Source of the DNA: Accumulibacter sp.
GTDB lineage: Bacteria > Pseudomonadota > Gammaproteobacteria > Burkholderiales > Rhodocyclaceae
Reading direction: 5' to 3'
Assembly: GCF_029255285.1 (NCBI RefSeq)
Contig: NZ_JAPUVI010000095.1
Span: 62,001-126,000, forward strand
DNA: 64,000 nucleotides
Below the pieces are notes generated by a model, which saw only the letters and a list, made by a program, of their open reading frames with translations, had not been told where the DNA came from and ran no database searches. Below are positions 8,146 to 17,578 of the stretch, piece after piece (positions within the stretch are counted from its first letter, which is position 1; each line of letters opens with the position of its first letter). The position numbers and the translations under genes are program-made.

Positions 8146-9837
8146 TCAGGCGCTGCGCAGGTGCAGGCGTCGCGTCAGCCAGATCGCCGCGAAGGGCAGG
8201 AGCAGACCGAGTGCGATCGAAACGGCGAACAGCGCGCCGAGCTCGCTGTAATCGGCCGCGCTCTGGAGAACGCCGCTCACCGGGTCGCGTAGCTCGCGTT
8301 TGACTTCGAACACCTGGTTCAGGTGGCGGGTCGCCAGTTGTGAGGCCGACAAGGCCAGGTTGGTGAAGGACGCCATGACCGCGAAGTAGGTCGCTTTGAG
8401 TCTGGCCGGCGCCGAATTGGCGATCCAGGCCAGCATCGGTACCATCGCGATCTGCCCGAGCGGCGACTCGAGCGCCGTGTCGACCAGCGCGATGAAGCGC
8501 GCATCGACGATGCCGCCGCTGTGCGCCGCCGTCCATTCATGCAGACCGTAGTACATGCCGAGAGTCGGCAGGCTGAGCAGCGTGCCGGCGAGGGTCAGGA
8601 AACCGACGATGTAGGCGATCGAACGTTCGCCCATGAAGCGCCGAAAAGCGAACAGACCGAACAGCGTCAGCACGCTGGCGATCAGCGAGAGCTTGGCGAG
8701 GAAGGATTGATCGAAGCCGAGCGTGTCGATCATCCACCAGGTTGCGCCGGCGCCTGGACCGGGAACGGCGCGAAAGACAAAAATCACGATCGCGGTGCCG
8801 AGCAGAGTGCGGCGGGAGTCTTCGTCCAGCTCGCGCAACAGCCGGTTCATCAGAAAGGCGATCACCGCGCTGGAAGCGAGAAAAACCAACTCCTCGCCGA
8901 ACGCCGCTTGCGACAGCCCGACGGTGAGGCTGATGGCGACGAACAGCAGGCTGCCGCCGAGGATCCACCAGTTCGGCGCCACGGGTTCGAGCGGCGCCTC
9001 GAGCAGTTCGCGCAGCTTCGCTTCGGCGAAGCCGCGGGCTCGCAGTCGCTGCCGCTGTCGTCGCTCGATGACTGCGGCGAGCACGACGCCGGCCACCGAG
9101 AGCGCCGGGACGATCAGCGCAAGGGCATAGACTTGAACGTAAATCGCCGCCTTGGCGGCCGGCGGCAAGCTTTCGGCGCCCTCGAACAGAAGAACGTTGG
9201 CCACCGAGACGAGGACGCCGCCACCGACGATGGCGACCCGGCCGAGAGTCTGCAAGGTGGTGTTCATTCGCCGCCGCAGTTCCGGCGCCAGCGGCTTGCC
9301 GCGCTCGTCGACGCGGGGTACGGCTTCGACGGTCATGGCGTCGGCGACCACGTCCTGCAGCACGTAGCCCACCGGCGAGAGCAGGGCGGACAGAACGAAC
9401 CAGGCCTCGAGTGACATGACGGCACGCATGCGCTGCGGCTCGGCGACCAGACCGAGCATGATCAGCAGGCTGAGCGCGATCAGCGCGGCGCCGAGCCACA
9501 CCAGTTTGGCTTTGTGCCGCCACATCAGGTCCACCAGATGACCGAGCGGCATTTTCAGCGCCCAGGGAATTCCGGCCCAGAAACCCAGCGCCGCTAGGAA
9601 GGCGGCCGACAGGCCGAGGTACTCCTTGACGAAGAAGGTGGCGACGATACCGGTCAGGCCGGAGACCCCGGCGGCGAGATAGACCATCAACGGCGGCAGA
9701 TAGGAAAGCCGCATTTCGCGGCCCAGTCCGACGAGGTTTTCGGTGACCCGGCGGCCAAGGGTGGCGGGCAAGGTGTGCCACCGTTCCTGGAGCGACGCGG
9801 GCTCCCGGTCGCCGTGCCCGGGTAGATCGTTTCTCAC
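8146..9837 (-). CDS. Major facilitator transporter, folate-biopterin (BT1)-like
   Basis: 563 residues if translation starts at GTG 9837, which overlaps the stop of the TPR-CHAT gene (GTGA). The frame is open further upstream, but that part is only the CHAT gene in another frame. About twelve membrane segments are visible, starting with YLPPLMVYLAAGVSGLTGIV. The conserved LQDVVADAMTVEAV resembles the DVVVD motif of BT1 transporters. A long charged central loop (ERRQRQRLRARGFAEAKLRE) separates the halves. Inner-membrane location. The substrate is unknown; folate or pterins are the family precedent. It is the third gene of the hydrolase-CHAT-transporter operon. Confidence 0.8.
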   Translation of the reverse strand: MRNDLPGHGDREPASLQERWHTLPATLGRRVTENLVGLGREMRLSYLPPLMVYLAAGVSGLTGIVATFFVKEYLGLSAAFLAALGFWAGIPWALKMPLGHLVDLMWRHKAKLVWLGAALIALSLLIMLGLVAEPQRMRAVMSLEAWFVLSALLSPVGYVLQDVVADAMTVEAVPRVDERGKPLAPELRRRMNTTLQTLGRVAIVGGGVLVSVANVLLFEGAESLPPAAKAAIYVQVYALALIVPALSVAGVVLAAVIERRQRQRLRARGFAEAKLRELLEAPLEPVAPNWWILGGSLLFVAISLTVGLSQAAFGEELVFLASSAVIAFLMNRLLRELDEDSRRTLLGTAIVIFVFRAVPGPGAGATWWMIDTLGFDQSFLAKLSLIASVLTLFGLFAFRRFMGERSIAYIVGFLTLAGTLLSLPTLGMYYGLHEWTAAHSGGIVDARFIALVDTALESPLGQIAMVPMLAWIANSAPARLKATYFAVMASFTNLALSASQLATRHLNQVFEVKRELRDPVSGVLQSAADYSELGALFAVSIALGLLLPFAAIWLTRRLHLRSA

Positions 9838-12800
9838 AACCAGTTCCCCATCAACACGTAAGGTGCCCAGAAGTGGGGGTGACGAAAATCCGATTCCCCA
9901 TCCTGGCTCTTCAGGTGGCCCCTGAGCATCGCCAACTGCGCTTCGCGTAAGGCTTCCGCCTTGCTCATCAGCCGCTGCTCGCCACGCTGGCGGTAGAACT
10001 CGATCATCAGCGGGGCGGCGCCAACGTCCTTGACCGACCAGAGCGTTGCCAGTACGGCCTTGGCGCCGCTGGCGCGAAATGCCGCGCCGAGCGATTCCAT
10101 CCCCGCCACGGTGGTTCCGGAGTCGCAGGCAGACAGCGCGATCAGGTCGTACTGTCCAAGCCGCGGGGTCGGGTCGAAGATCTCGGAAGTGCTCAGCTTG
10201 TTGCCGTCGCCGAAAAGAAGGACTGACTTGTCTTTGTTCCCCGGCCTGAAATGAGTGGCAATGTGCAGGAAGTTGGGGCCGCCCGGCCCCCTGGGGCTCA
10301 TCAGGTGGCGCAGGGTTTCCGGCGTGAAACGCGTATCCAGATAGCGTCGTCCCGCGACGACGCCTTCCCCAGGCTGACAGCCGGCGCTCTGCGCGTCGCG
10401 AATGATGCCGCATACCTCGCGGTAGGCTCCGGGCAGGGGGACGTAGTCGAACGCCGCGTCGGCCAGCCCGGTGCCCAGTGCGGCACCTTGCCAGCGGCTC
10501 CGGGGAGCCGTTTCCAGTCCGTCGAACTTGCCACCGCCATCGGCGGTGAGCGTCACCAGCGCGTAACGTTCGATCAGATGCTGACCGCTCTGCGGGTCGA
10601 TCAGCGCGGCAAAGGGCAGGTCGCGCAGACTGCCGTAGGGGACAATCGCCCACTGTTGAATGGCGGCCTGCTCGCCCACTTGCTCCTCGGCCGGCGCTAT
10701 CAGGTGGCGGTAGAGCGCTTTCGCGGGCTCACGGTAGTCGTTCTTTCCCTGCTGGACGGCTTCGCGCAGGGATTCGACGAGCAGATCCAGTTCGCCTTCC
10801 GTCACCGCTCGCGTGAGCGGCACAGCGTTCTGCCCGGTGGTGACGATCAACATCAGCCCACGCGGGTCGGGCAACATGACCAGCCCGGCGGTGCGCAGCC
10901 CTCCGCTCTCCCGCTGCTGCATTTCGTCGAGCTTTTGCGACAGGCCCGTGCGCGCCATGTCGAACGATGCGAGCCGTTTCTCGTAAGCCTGGCGGCTCGC
11001 AGCCGCGAAACGTGCCGCGGCATCGGCGAGGACGTTGGCCGTGACCTGTTCCAGTTGGTTTCGCTGTGCGTCGAGGTCGGTGACTTGCGGATCGTCGGCG
11101 CTGATCCGCTCGCCCTTGACCCGGGCTTCGGCATTGCGGCGTTCGCGGACGTAGGCACGCCATCGACTGGCAAGCTGGTCGAGTTCCTCCCGGTAGGCTT
11201 GCTCTTCCGACGTCCAGGCCAGATCGTCCCGGCTGCCTCGGGTACCCGTACCATGGCGGCGCAGGAAGTCGGTCAGTTCGGCCTCCTTGAGCATCAGCAA
11301 CACCCGTTCCGCCTCGGCAATTCGTCCTCGCTTGACCAGCAGGCGCGCGAGGTCGCTATAGACATCCTCCACCTTGCGCGTGAACGAGTCGCGCATCGCC
11401 TGCTCAAGACCACGCGTGCCGGTCCGAAGCCGCTGGAGGGTGTTGACCGCGAGCTTGAGGAAGAAGATGGCCTCGTCAAGGGCCGCCTCGCCGCCCCGTC
11501 GCTCGAGCCAATAGCCCAGCAGAACCGCGAATACGGCGCGTGTCTCGATGGCATTCTCGGCCTGGGCCGGGTTCCCGACGCTGGCCAGCGAAACGAGACG
11601 AAATCCGCGCCTGAGCAAAGGCAGCACCTCGTCGTGCCGACCGAGGTGGAAGTAGGCATTGGCCAGAGGAATCAAACTTCGGGCGGTCGCCGCGTGATCC
11701 GGCCCAAAGGCATTTTGGTTGATCGCGAGCGCTCGGAGAAACAGGCGCAGGTTCTCGTCGTCCCGCCCGGCCCCTCGGTGAAGAAGCGCCACGAGCGTCA
11801 GGCTGCGGGCCGTGTTCGGATGGGCTGGCCCGAGAGTCTTCTCGTGTATCGCCAGCGCAAGCGCGGCCTGCTTACGCGCCTCCAGGTCATGATCCTTCGA
11901 TCGAAGGGCCACATTCAACAGGGCATCGGCGGTGTTGGGGTGTTGCGGGCCGAGGGCCTGTTGAATAATCGCGAGCGCCCGGGCGGATAAGCGCCGTGCC
12001 TCGTCGTACTGGCCGATCGAATCATGGAATAGCGCGAGGTTGCTCAGACTTGCCGCGGTATTCGGGTCATTGGGGCCGAGTGCTTTCTCCCTGACAGCGA
12101 GCGCCCGGCGAAACAAGGGCAGCGCCTCCGCATACCGCCCCATCGACAAGTAAGCCACCGCCAGGTTGGTCAATGGCATGGCGTTGTCCGGGTGATCGGG
12201 ACCGAGCGCTTTCTCGGTGATCGCCAACGCCCGGGCCGAGAATTCGTGCGCCATGTCGTCCTGACCCAGCGCGAGGTGCAGATTCGCGAGGTTGTTCGAG
12301 CTGAGAGCGGTATCCGGGTGGTCGGGTCCGACGGCCTTTTGTCGGATCGCGAGCGCCCGGCCGTAGAAAACCAGAGCCTCCTCGTACTGGCCCATCTGAT
12401 GGTAGACCGTCGCCAGGTTGTGTAGCGTGCCGGCGGTATCCTCGTCCTCGAACAACTGGGCCTTTTCCCTGATCGCGAGCGCTCTGAGGATTTGGGCCAA
12501 CGCTTCATCGTAGCGGCCCATTGCGGCGTACAGTCTGCCCAGGCTGTCCAAACGGTCGGCGGTGTCTGCGTGCTCGGGGCCCAGGACGGCTTCCGTAATC
12601 GTCAACGCCCGGCGAAACAAAGGCAGTGCCTCTTGGTAGCGGCCCATCGATTCATACAGACCGGCGAGGTTGGCCAGGCTATCGGCGGTGTCCTGATGAT
12701 CAGGGCCCAGCACTCTTTCCCTGACCGCCAACACCCGGCTGTAGAGGACGAGCGACTCGTCGTAGCGTCTCATCGATTCCAGGACATCGGCCAGGTCGTT

Positions 12801-13145
12801 CAGGCTCTCGACGGTGTCCTCATGGTCGGGGCCGACTGCTTTTTCACGGATTGCCAAGGCCCGGCGGTACAGAGGCAGGGCTTCTTGGTAGCGCCGCATC
12901 GATTCCAGAATGTCGGCCAGCCTGGTGAGGCTGCTTGCCGTGTCGGGGTGCCGTCGACCCCGAAGTGCCTCGTTCAGCTTAAGCGAGCGGGTTGCCACTG
13001 CAACGGCTTCACTGTGGCGACCCTGTCGGAGCAATTCGTCGGCCCGACTATCCAAGTACTCTCCAACGGCGTGGCTTTGCTGCGGCCAGACGACGTGGAC
13101 GATAGCTAGCAGAATGAAACAGGCGGCATGGTGGTGAGCCTTCAT
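9834..13145 (-). CDS. Exported TPR-CHAT caspase-like protein
   Basis: 1103 residues from ATG 13145, which overlaps the upstream stop (ATGA). The N-terminus is a signal peptide (FILLAIVHVVWPQQSHA, cleavage probably after SHA). Residues ~40-560 carry about eleven 42-residue kinesin-light-chain-type TPRs, each with a GPDHPDTA-like motif and MGRYEEALPL-type helices. A helical linker leads to a C-terminal CHAT domain: FLHIATHFRPG (His ~965) and LSACDSG (Cys ~1007), ending HPHFWAPYVLMGNWL. Both catalytic residues are present. Being exported distinguishes it from most cytoplasmic CHAT effectors. Its substrate is unknown; the flanking hydrolase and transporter are probably co-translated. Confidence 0.92.
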   Translation of the reverse strand: MKAHHHAACFILLAIVHVVWPQQSHAVGEYLDSRADELLRQGRHSEAVAVATRSLKLNEALRGRRHPDTASSLTRLADILESMRRYQEALPLYRRALAIREKAVGPDHEDTVESLNDLADVLESMRRYDESLVLYSRVLAVRERVLGPDHQDTADSLANLAGLYESMGRYQEALPLFRRALTITEAVLGPEHADTADRLDSLGRLYAAMGRYDEALAQILRALAIREKAQLFEDEDTAGTLHNLATVYHQMGQYEEALVFYGRALAIRQKAVGPDHPDTALSSNNLANLHLALGQDDMAHEFSARALAITEKALGPDHPDNAMPLTNLAVAYLSMGRYAEALPLFRRALAVREKALGPNDPNTAASLSNLALFHDSIGQYDEARRLSARALAIIQQALGPQHPNTADALLNVALRSKDHDLEARKQAALALAIHEKTLGPAHPNTARSLTLVALLHRGAGRDDENLRLFLRALAINQNAFGPDHAATARSLIPLANAYFHLGRHDEVLPLLRRGFRLVSLASVGNPAQAENAIETRAVFAVLLGYWLERRGGEAALDEAIFFLKLAVNTLQRLRTGTRGLEQAMRDSFTRKVEDVYSDLARLLVKRGRIAEAERVLLMLKEAELTDFLRRHGTGTRGSRDDLAWTSEEQAYREELDQLASRWRAYVRERRNAEARVKGERISADDPQVTDLDAQRNQLEQVTANVLADAAARFAAASRQAYEKRLASFDMARTGLSQKLDEMQQRESGGLRTAGLVMLPDPRGLMLIVTTGQNAVPLTRAVTEGELDLLVESLREAVQQGKNDYREPAKALYRHLIAPAEEQVGEQAAIQQWAIVPYGSLRDLPFAALIDPQSGQHLIERYALVTLTADGGGKFDGLETAPRSRWQGAALGTGLADAAFDYVPLPGAYREVCGIIRDAQSAGCQPGEGVVAGRRYLDTRFTPETLRHLMSPRGPGGPNFLHIATHFRPGNKDKSVLLFGDGNKLSTSEIFDPTPRLGQYDLIALSACDSGTTVAGMESLGAAFRASGAKAVLATLWSVKDVGAAPLMIEFYRQRGEQRLMSKAEALREAQLAMLRGHLKSQDGESDFRHPHFWAPYVLMGNWL

Positions 13146-14590
13146 TGCCTGAACTCCCAATAGGTGCCCTTGGCACCGCCATCGACTCGCTTTAGCCGCG
13201 GGCGTCTGTCGGGGGGCAGGCCGTGGTGGATGAGCACGAAAAGGTCGCTCATCACGCTGGCGTTGTCGCCGAAATAGCTGTGACTGAGGCCGAACCACTC
13301 GCGAGTGATGGCGCTCGCGTCGATCGAATCGAGCTTGTTGAAAACAGCGATGTCGGCCCCCCCGGAACCCAGCCGCGGCTCGCCATGCAGCCAGGCTGAA
13401 AGGCTCACCGGGAGGTCCTGGTCCGAGGCGTAGAGCGTGAAGCGCGGCGTGTTGCTGGCGGCCAGTTCGAACACCCAGCGCTGGCGGAACTCTTCGCGGC
13501 CAATGTCGGGCGAGGCGAGCACCACCTGGCGGAAAGCGTCTCGGGCACTGGGACGACGACGCAGCAGCTCCGCCAGGCCCTGCGTGAGGATGCGGTTGCC
13601 CATGCTGTGCGCGACCACATAGACCGGCACGCCCCGACCAAGGCGGCTGAGCTGGTCGAGTACGTCGGCAATCTGCCGCCAGGCGTTGCGGGCGTCTTCC
13701 TCGTCTTTCACGTAAGCCAACAGTTGACCGTCCGAGGGCCAACTGTAGAGCACCGTTGGGCCGGTGAAAGCCAGGTCGTAGGCGAACTGCGCGGCGCGCT
13801 GCGCGGCTTCCGCGAAAGAGTTGTTGAAGCCGTGCACGAAGAGCAGGACGCCCGGCTTTCCGAACGCGCCGGCGCGGCGCGCCAATTCAGCCTGCCACTC
13901 GGAGGGCGTCAAGGCCGTCAAGCCTGGCGCCAGGACGACGTGCCGGTCGGCATCGGCGTCCCACTCGAGGCGCAGTAACGACGGGCTTTCGAGCCTGGCC
14001 CAGCGGTGGTCGGCGGGAATGGAGACCTCGACACTACCGAAGTGCAGGCCCTTGCTGAGCTCCTTGCCGAAGGCCTTGGCCGCGTTGGCGGCACCCGTAG
14101 TCTGGCGGCTGGTGGCGAAATAGAGTCGTAGCCAGTCGTGACGCCTGGCTGTGTCGAGCGTCCCCGGAGGAGCGGCTCTGGGTGGCGCGGGACTGGCCGC
14201 CGCTTGCCTGGCCACAGCGCGCAGGCGCGTTTGCTCGGCGGGACCGCGAGTGGCTTCCCGAGCGATGGCGGCGAGATCGTCGGCACGGTAGTGGACCGTC
14301 AGTTCGGCGGTAGGCTCGTGGCCGCATAGCGCGGCGTCGAAAGGTATGACTCGGACTTCGCCCTCGGTCAGATCGGGCCACAGCTTTTCCCGCATGCTTC
14401 GACTGGCGACCAGAGGGACAAGATCGCCCAGCGGCGGACCGTCCGTTGTAAAGCGCATCTGGCGCGTCTGGACGAACTCACGTCCGGGAACGAAGGATTT
14501 TCCCTGTACGCAGAGCCGTATTTCGTCGCACCGAGCGGGTACCGGGGCGAGAAGGAGCAGAGCGACGGAAACCACTGACAGAAAGCGCAT
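13142..14590 (-). CDS. Exported alpha/beta hydrolase, DUF900 family
   Basis: 482 residues from ATG 14590 behind GGGAGGAG. A signal peptide (SVVSVALLLLAPVPARC) precedes an N-terminal part that I do not recognise (to ~150) and a DUF900 alpha/beta hydrolase domain. That domain shows LLFVHGFNNSF, VLYSWPSDG, the nucleophile elbow VVAHSMG (Ser ~329), SPDIG (Asp ~362) and LSHSYF (His ~437). A Cys at residue 21 could be lipidated, but the preceding PVPAR is not a good lipobox. The substrate is unknown; the family resembles lipases and esterases. It heads an operon with the TPR-CHAT protease and the transporter, sharing 4-base overlaps. Confidence 0.88.
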   Translation of the reverse strand: MRFLSVVSVALLLLAPVPARCDEIRLCVQGKSFVPGREFVQTRQMRFTTDGPPLGDLVPLVASRSMREKLWPDLTEGEVRVIPFDAALCGHEPTAELTVHYRADDLAAIAREATRGPAEQTRLRAVARQAAASPAPPRAAPPGTLDTARRHDWLRLYFATSRQTTGAANAAKAFGKELSKGLHFGSVEVSIPADHRWARLESPSLLRLEWDADADRHVVLAPGLTALTPSEWQAELARRAGAFGKPGVLLFVHGFNNSFAEAAQRAAQFAYDLAFTGPTVLYSWPSDGQLLAYVKDEEDARNAWRQIADVLDQLSRLGRGVPVYVVAHSMGNRILTQGLAELLRRRPSARDAFRQVVLASPDIGREEFRQRWVFELAASNTPRFTLYASDQDLPVSLSAWLHGEPRLGSGGADIAVFNKLDSIDASAITREWFGLSHSYFGDNASVMSDLFVLIHHGLPPDRRPRLKRVDGGAKGTYWEFRQ

Positions 14591-15030
14591 TTCTCCTCCC
14601 TCGGAATCATGTGTGCTCGGCAGTCCTGCGCCGAGCCCGCTGGCCCGTGGGGCAGGATGGTAGGCAGTATATTGGGCCCACGCCTATTGTGCGCGATGTG
14701 CTTCTCGCCGGCCCGACTCGGCGTCTTGTCGGGCGACAGAGCAAGCCGGGTTTCACGCCCGGCAAGGATGGGAGGTGGTCTGCAGTGGTCCACCCGGCCG
14801 GGTGGCGCGGCGTAGCGACGCTCCGGCGCGGCAACGGCAACTGCCGGCTGTTCTCACTTACGCCACCGCTTCCGGTCTCCGACGAAGGCGTCTGGTGGCC
14901 GGGAGAACACCCGGAAAGCGGCTTCGACACCATCAAGCCTGGGGCGGGCTGGGCGGTTTCGAGTTGCCTTCGAAACCGGTCACGGCGACACGCGGGGGAC
15001 TGCCTTGGCTCGTCGCGTCCTGGCCGAAAG
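14591..15030. other. Non-coding gap with two hairpins
   Basis: I find no convincing gene in these 440 bases. GCCCGAC and GTCGGGC arms (about 14713-14737) and GCCGGG/CCCGGC arms (about 14747-14765) form adjacent hairpins without a clear T-tract. A TATACT on the minus strand at 14671-14666 may be the -10 of the hydrolase operon, but no good -35 is seen. Confidence 0.4.
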
Positions 15031-15327
15031 CTAAAGGCGCTCGCCCGGTTCGCGACGCCGGGGCCGCGCCAGATCGTCGCGCTCGCCGGCGGCGCGCTTG
15101 AGCGCGTCCTTGGCCGCTTGCGGCATCATGAAATAGGTCATCAGGCTGGAGCACATGCAGATTAGCCAGAAGAGCAGGAAACCCGTCGAATAGGTCGCCG
15201 TCGGCGACCATTCGACGAGTTCGCCGAAGAGGTACAACTGGCGCGGATCGATCATCGTGAAGAACAGCGTTTCGGCGATTCCGGCAGCGATGAAGGCCGG
15301 CCACATGACCCAGATGACGTGCTTCAT
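15031..15327 (-). CDS. Small inner-membrane protein downstream of leuD
   Basis: 98 residues from ATG 15327, which overlaps the leuD stop (ATGA). Two membrane segments are clear: [20 protein letters not shown] (residues ~4-24) and a second from [12 protein letters not shown] on (~45-70). A charged tail ([21 protein letters not shown]) follows. It has no catalytic motif. The coupling to leuD suggests it is expressed with the cimA-leuCD operon, but a link to amino-acid synthesis is not evident. Similar two-helix proteins are common unknowns in Betaproteobacteria. Confidence 0.72.
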   Translation of the reverse strand: MKHVIWVMWPAFIAAGIAETLFFTMIDPRQLYLFGELVEWSPTATYSTGFLLFWLICMCSSLMTYFMMPQAAKDALKRAAGERDDLARPRRREPGERL

Positions 15328-15965
15328 GCCTGGAAAAGCCACGCGGCTTCGGCCCGGCGACGCTCCTCATAGGCTTTGATCCGGTCGGTGTGCAACAGGG
15401 TCAGACCGATGTCGTCGAGGCCATTGAACAGGCGGTGCTTGCTCTCGCCATCGACGGCGAAGCGAATCACCTCGCCGGCCGGAGTGGTCACGGTTTGTGC
15501 GGCAAGATCGATGGTCAGCCGATAGCCTTCCTGCGCTTCGGTTTCGCGGAACAGGCGATCGACCACGTCGGCCGCCAGCACGATCGGCAGGATACCGTTC
15601 TTGAAGCAGTTGTTGAAGAAGATGTCGGCAAAGCTCGGGGCGATGATGGCCCGGAAGCCGAAGTCCTCGAGCGCCCACGGCGCATGCTCGCGGCTCGAGC
15701 CACAGCCGAAGTTCTCGCGCGCGAGCAGGATCGAGGCGCCCCGGTAGCGCGCTTGATTGAGGACGAAATCCGGATTCAGCGGACGCGCCGAGCAATCACG
15801 GTCCGGTTCGCCGCGATCGAGATAGCGCCATTCGTCGAAAGCGTTGGGACCGAAGCCGGAGCGCTTGATCGATTTGAGAAACTGCTTGGGGATGATGGCG
15901 TCGGTATCGACGTTGGCGCGGTCGAGCGGGGCGACCAGGCCCTGCAAGGTGGTGAATGGTTTCAT
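15324..15965 (-). CDS. leuD: 3-isopropylmalate/citramalate isomerase small subunit LeuD
   Basis: 213 residues, the normal LeuD length. It starts [20 protein letters not shown] with GGAAGG upstream, and carries the swivelling-domain hallmark [15 protein letters not shown] near residue 85, then [18 protein letters not shown]. With LeuC it isomerises 2-isopropylmalate in leucine synthesis or, with CimA upstream, (R)-citramalate via citraconate to 3-methylmalate for isoleucine. Its start overlaps the stop of a 36-codon ORF, and its own stop overlaps the next gene. Confidence 0.96.
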   Translation of the reverse strand: MKPFTTLQGLVAPLDRANVDTDAIIPKQFLKSIKRSGFGPNAFDEWRYLDRGEPDRDCSARPLNPDFVLNQARYRGASILLARENFGCGSSREHAPWALEDFGFRAIIAPSFADIFFNNCFKNGILPIVLAADVVDRLFRETEAQEGYRLTIDLAAQTVTTPAGEVIRFAVDGESKHRLFNGLDDIGLTLLHTDRIKAYEERRRAEAAWLFQA

Positions 15966-16072
15966 TGGTCGTCCTTCCGGCTGGTCACGCCAGCCCACTG
16001 AAATTCCTCGGCGCCGGCTAGGGCAGGGCGGTCAGCGACGGCGGCCGTGCGGCTGCCCGCTCGCCGGCTCAT
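15962..16072 (-). CDS. 36-residue ORF linking leuC and leuD through two ATGA overlaps
   Basis: A short ORF fills the leuC-leuD gap exactly. Its ATG (16072) overlaps the leuC stop as ATGA, and its stop overlaps the leuD ATG as ATGA. The product starts [18 protein letters not shown] and ends TSRKDDQ; it is basic, hydrophilic and lacks the signal and lipobox of entericidin-type proteins that can occupy this slot in related genomes. Either it is a real small protein or it serves to carry ribosomes from leuC to leuD. The double coupling is direct observation; function is unknown. Confidence 0.45.
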   Translation of the reverse strand: MSRRAGSRTAAVADRPALAGAEEFQWAGVTSRKDDQ

Positions 16073-17502
16073 CGCTGCGCCGCGCCGTGCAGGCCGCGGA
16101 TGTCCACGAAATGGCCGAAGACTGCCGCTGCTGCGGCCATCGCCGGTGACACCAGGTGCGTGCGGCCGCCCTGTCCCTGGCGCCCTTCGAAGTTGCGATT
16201 CGACGTCGAAGCGCAACGCTCGCCGGGTTCCAGCCGGTCGGCGTTCATCGCCAGACACATCGAGCAGCCCGGCTCGCGCCATTCGAAACCGGCGGCGCGG
16301 AAGTCCTGGTCTAGGCCTTCCGCTTCGGCTTGCGCCTTGACCAGGCCGGAGCCGGGAACGACGATCGCCAGCCTGACCGTGTCGGCGACGCGGCGTCCCT
16401 GGGAGACCGCCCAGCGTGCGACGGCGGCCGCTTCGCGCAGGTCTTCGATGCGCGAATTGGTGCATGATCCGATGAAAGCCTTGTCGATCGAAATCTCACC
16501 TATCGGCGTGCCGGCGGCCAAGCCCATGTAGGCCAGCGCCCGTTCCCAGTCGGCCTTCTTCACCGCGCTCGGCGCGTCGGCCGGGTTTGGCACGCGGTCT
16601 TCGACCGACAGAACCATTTCGGGTGAGGTCCCCCAGGTCACTTGCGGCTTGATCGCCGCGCCGTCGAATTCGAGAACCGCATCGAAAGGAGCGCCGTCGT
16701 CCGAGTGCAGGCTGCGCCAGTAGGCCACCGCCTGCTGCCAGTGGACACCCTTCGGCGCCTGCGGTCGGCCTTCGACGTAGGCGATGGTCTTCTCGTCGGC
16801 GGCTACCATGCCGGCTCGCGCGCCGGCCTCGATCGCCATGTTGCACAGCGTCATGCGGCCTTCCATCGACAGCGCGCGTATCGTGCTGCCGCCGAACTCG
16901 ATGGCGTAACCGTTGCCGCCGGCGGTGCCGATGCGGCCGATGATCGCCAGGGCAAGATCCTTGGCGGTGACGCCGAGCGGCAGGTCGCCGTTCACGTTGA
17001 CCAGCATCGACTTCGATTTCTTTTGCCACAGACATTGCGTCGCCAGCACCTGCTCGACTTCCGAAGTGCCGATACCGAAGGCCAGCGCGGCGAAAGCGCC
17101 GTGCGTGCTGGTGTGCGAATCGCCACAGACGAGCGTCGCTCCGGGCAGCGTGAAGCCCTGCTCGGGGCCGATGACGTGGACGATTCCCTGGCGACTGTCG
17201 TCCATGCGGAACTCGTTGAGCCCGAACTCGGCGCAATTGGCGTCGAGCGTTTCCACCTGAGTGCGCGAAACCGGATCGACGATGCCGGCCGCACGATCGG
17301 TGGTCGGCACGTTGTGGTCCGGTGTGGCGAGCACCGTCTTCGCCTGCCACAACCGGCGGCCTGCCAGCTTGAGTCCTTCGAAAGCCTGCGGGCTGGTGAC
17401 TTCGTGTACCAGGTGGCGGTCGATATAGATCAGCGCCGTGCCATTTTCTTCCTGGTGGACGACGTGCGCGTCCCAGAGTTTGTCGTAGAGCGTGCGTGCC
17501 AT
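16069..17502 (-). CDS. leuC: 3-isopropylmalate/citramalate isomerase large subunit LeuC
   Basis: 477 residues starting [15 protein letters not shown], a full-length LeuC. The aconitase-type features are present: [34 protein letters not shown], the iron-sulfur cysteines in [13 protein letters not shown] and [12 protein letters not shown], and the C-terminal [14 protein letters not shown]. It binds a [4Fe-4S] cluster and works with LeuD. It lies 76 bases after cimA on the same strand. The gap has a run of nine T just before the ATG and a weak GATAAT, so a second promoter is possible. leuB does not follow, unlike many betaproteobacterial leuCDB clusters. Confidence 0.97.
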   Translation of the reverse strand: MARTLYDKLWDAHVVHQEENGTALIYIDRHLVHEVTSPQAFEGLKLAGRRLWQAKTVLATPDHNVPTTDRAAGIVDPVSRTQVETLDANCAEFGLNEFRMDDSRQGIVHVIGPEQGFTLPGATLVCGDSHTSTHGAFAALAFGIGTSEVEQVLATQCLWQKKSKSMLVNVNGDLPLGVTAKDLALAIIGRIGTAGGNGYAIEFGGSTIRALSMEGRMTLCNMAIEAGARAGMVAADEKTIAYVEGRPQAPKGVHWQQAVAYWRSLHSDDGAPFDAVLEFDGAAIKPQVTWGTSPEMVLSVEDRVPNPADAPSAVKKADWERALAYMGLAAGTPIGEISIDKAFIGSCTNSRIEDLREAAAVARWAVSQGRRVADTVRLAIVVPGSGLVKAQAEAEGLDQDFRAAGFEWREPGCSMCLAMNADRLEPGERCASTSNRNFEGRQGQGGRTHLVSPAMAAAAAVFGHFVDIRGLHGAAQR

Positions 17503-17578
17503 GATTGTTCTGCCAGCGCCAAAAAAAAACGTAGATTATCGTATTTCGCCGACCTTGGTCGCCCGAATTCCGCCTTTC

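Noticed and set aside
9838-10653. N-terminal extension of the BT1-like transporter frame
   Set aside because: This part is the CHAT gene read out of frame; the GTG at 9837 overlapping the CHAT stop is the sensible start.
10251-11990. Plus-strand ORF of 579 codons
   Set aside because: Antisense of the TPR-CHAT gene, whose TPRs and catalytic motifs are clear.
11640-13100. Repeated DNA every ~126 bases, considered as a CRISPR-like or minisatellite array
   Set aside because: The periodicity is the coding of 42-residue TPRs; copies diverge and there are no spacers.
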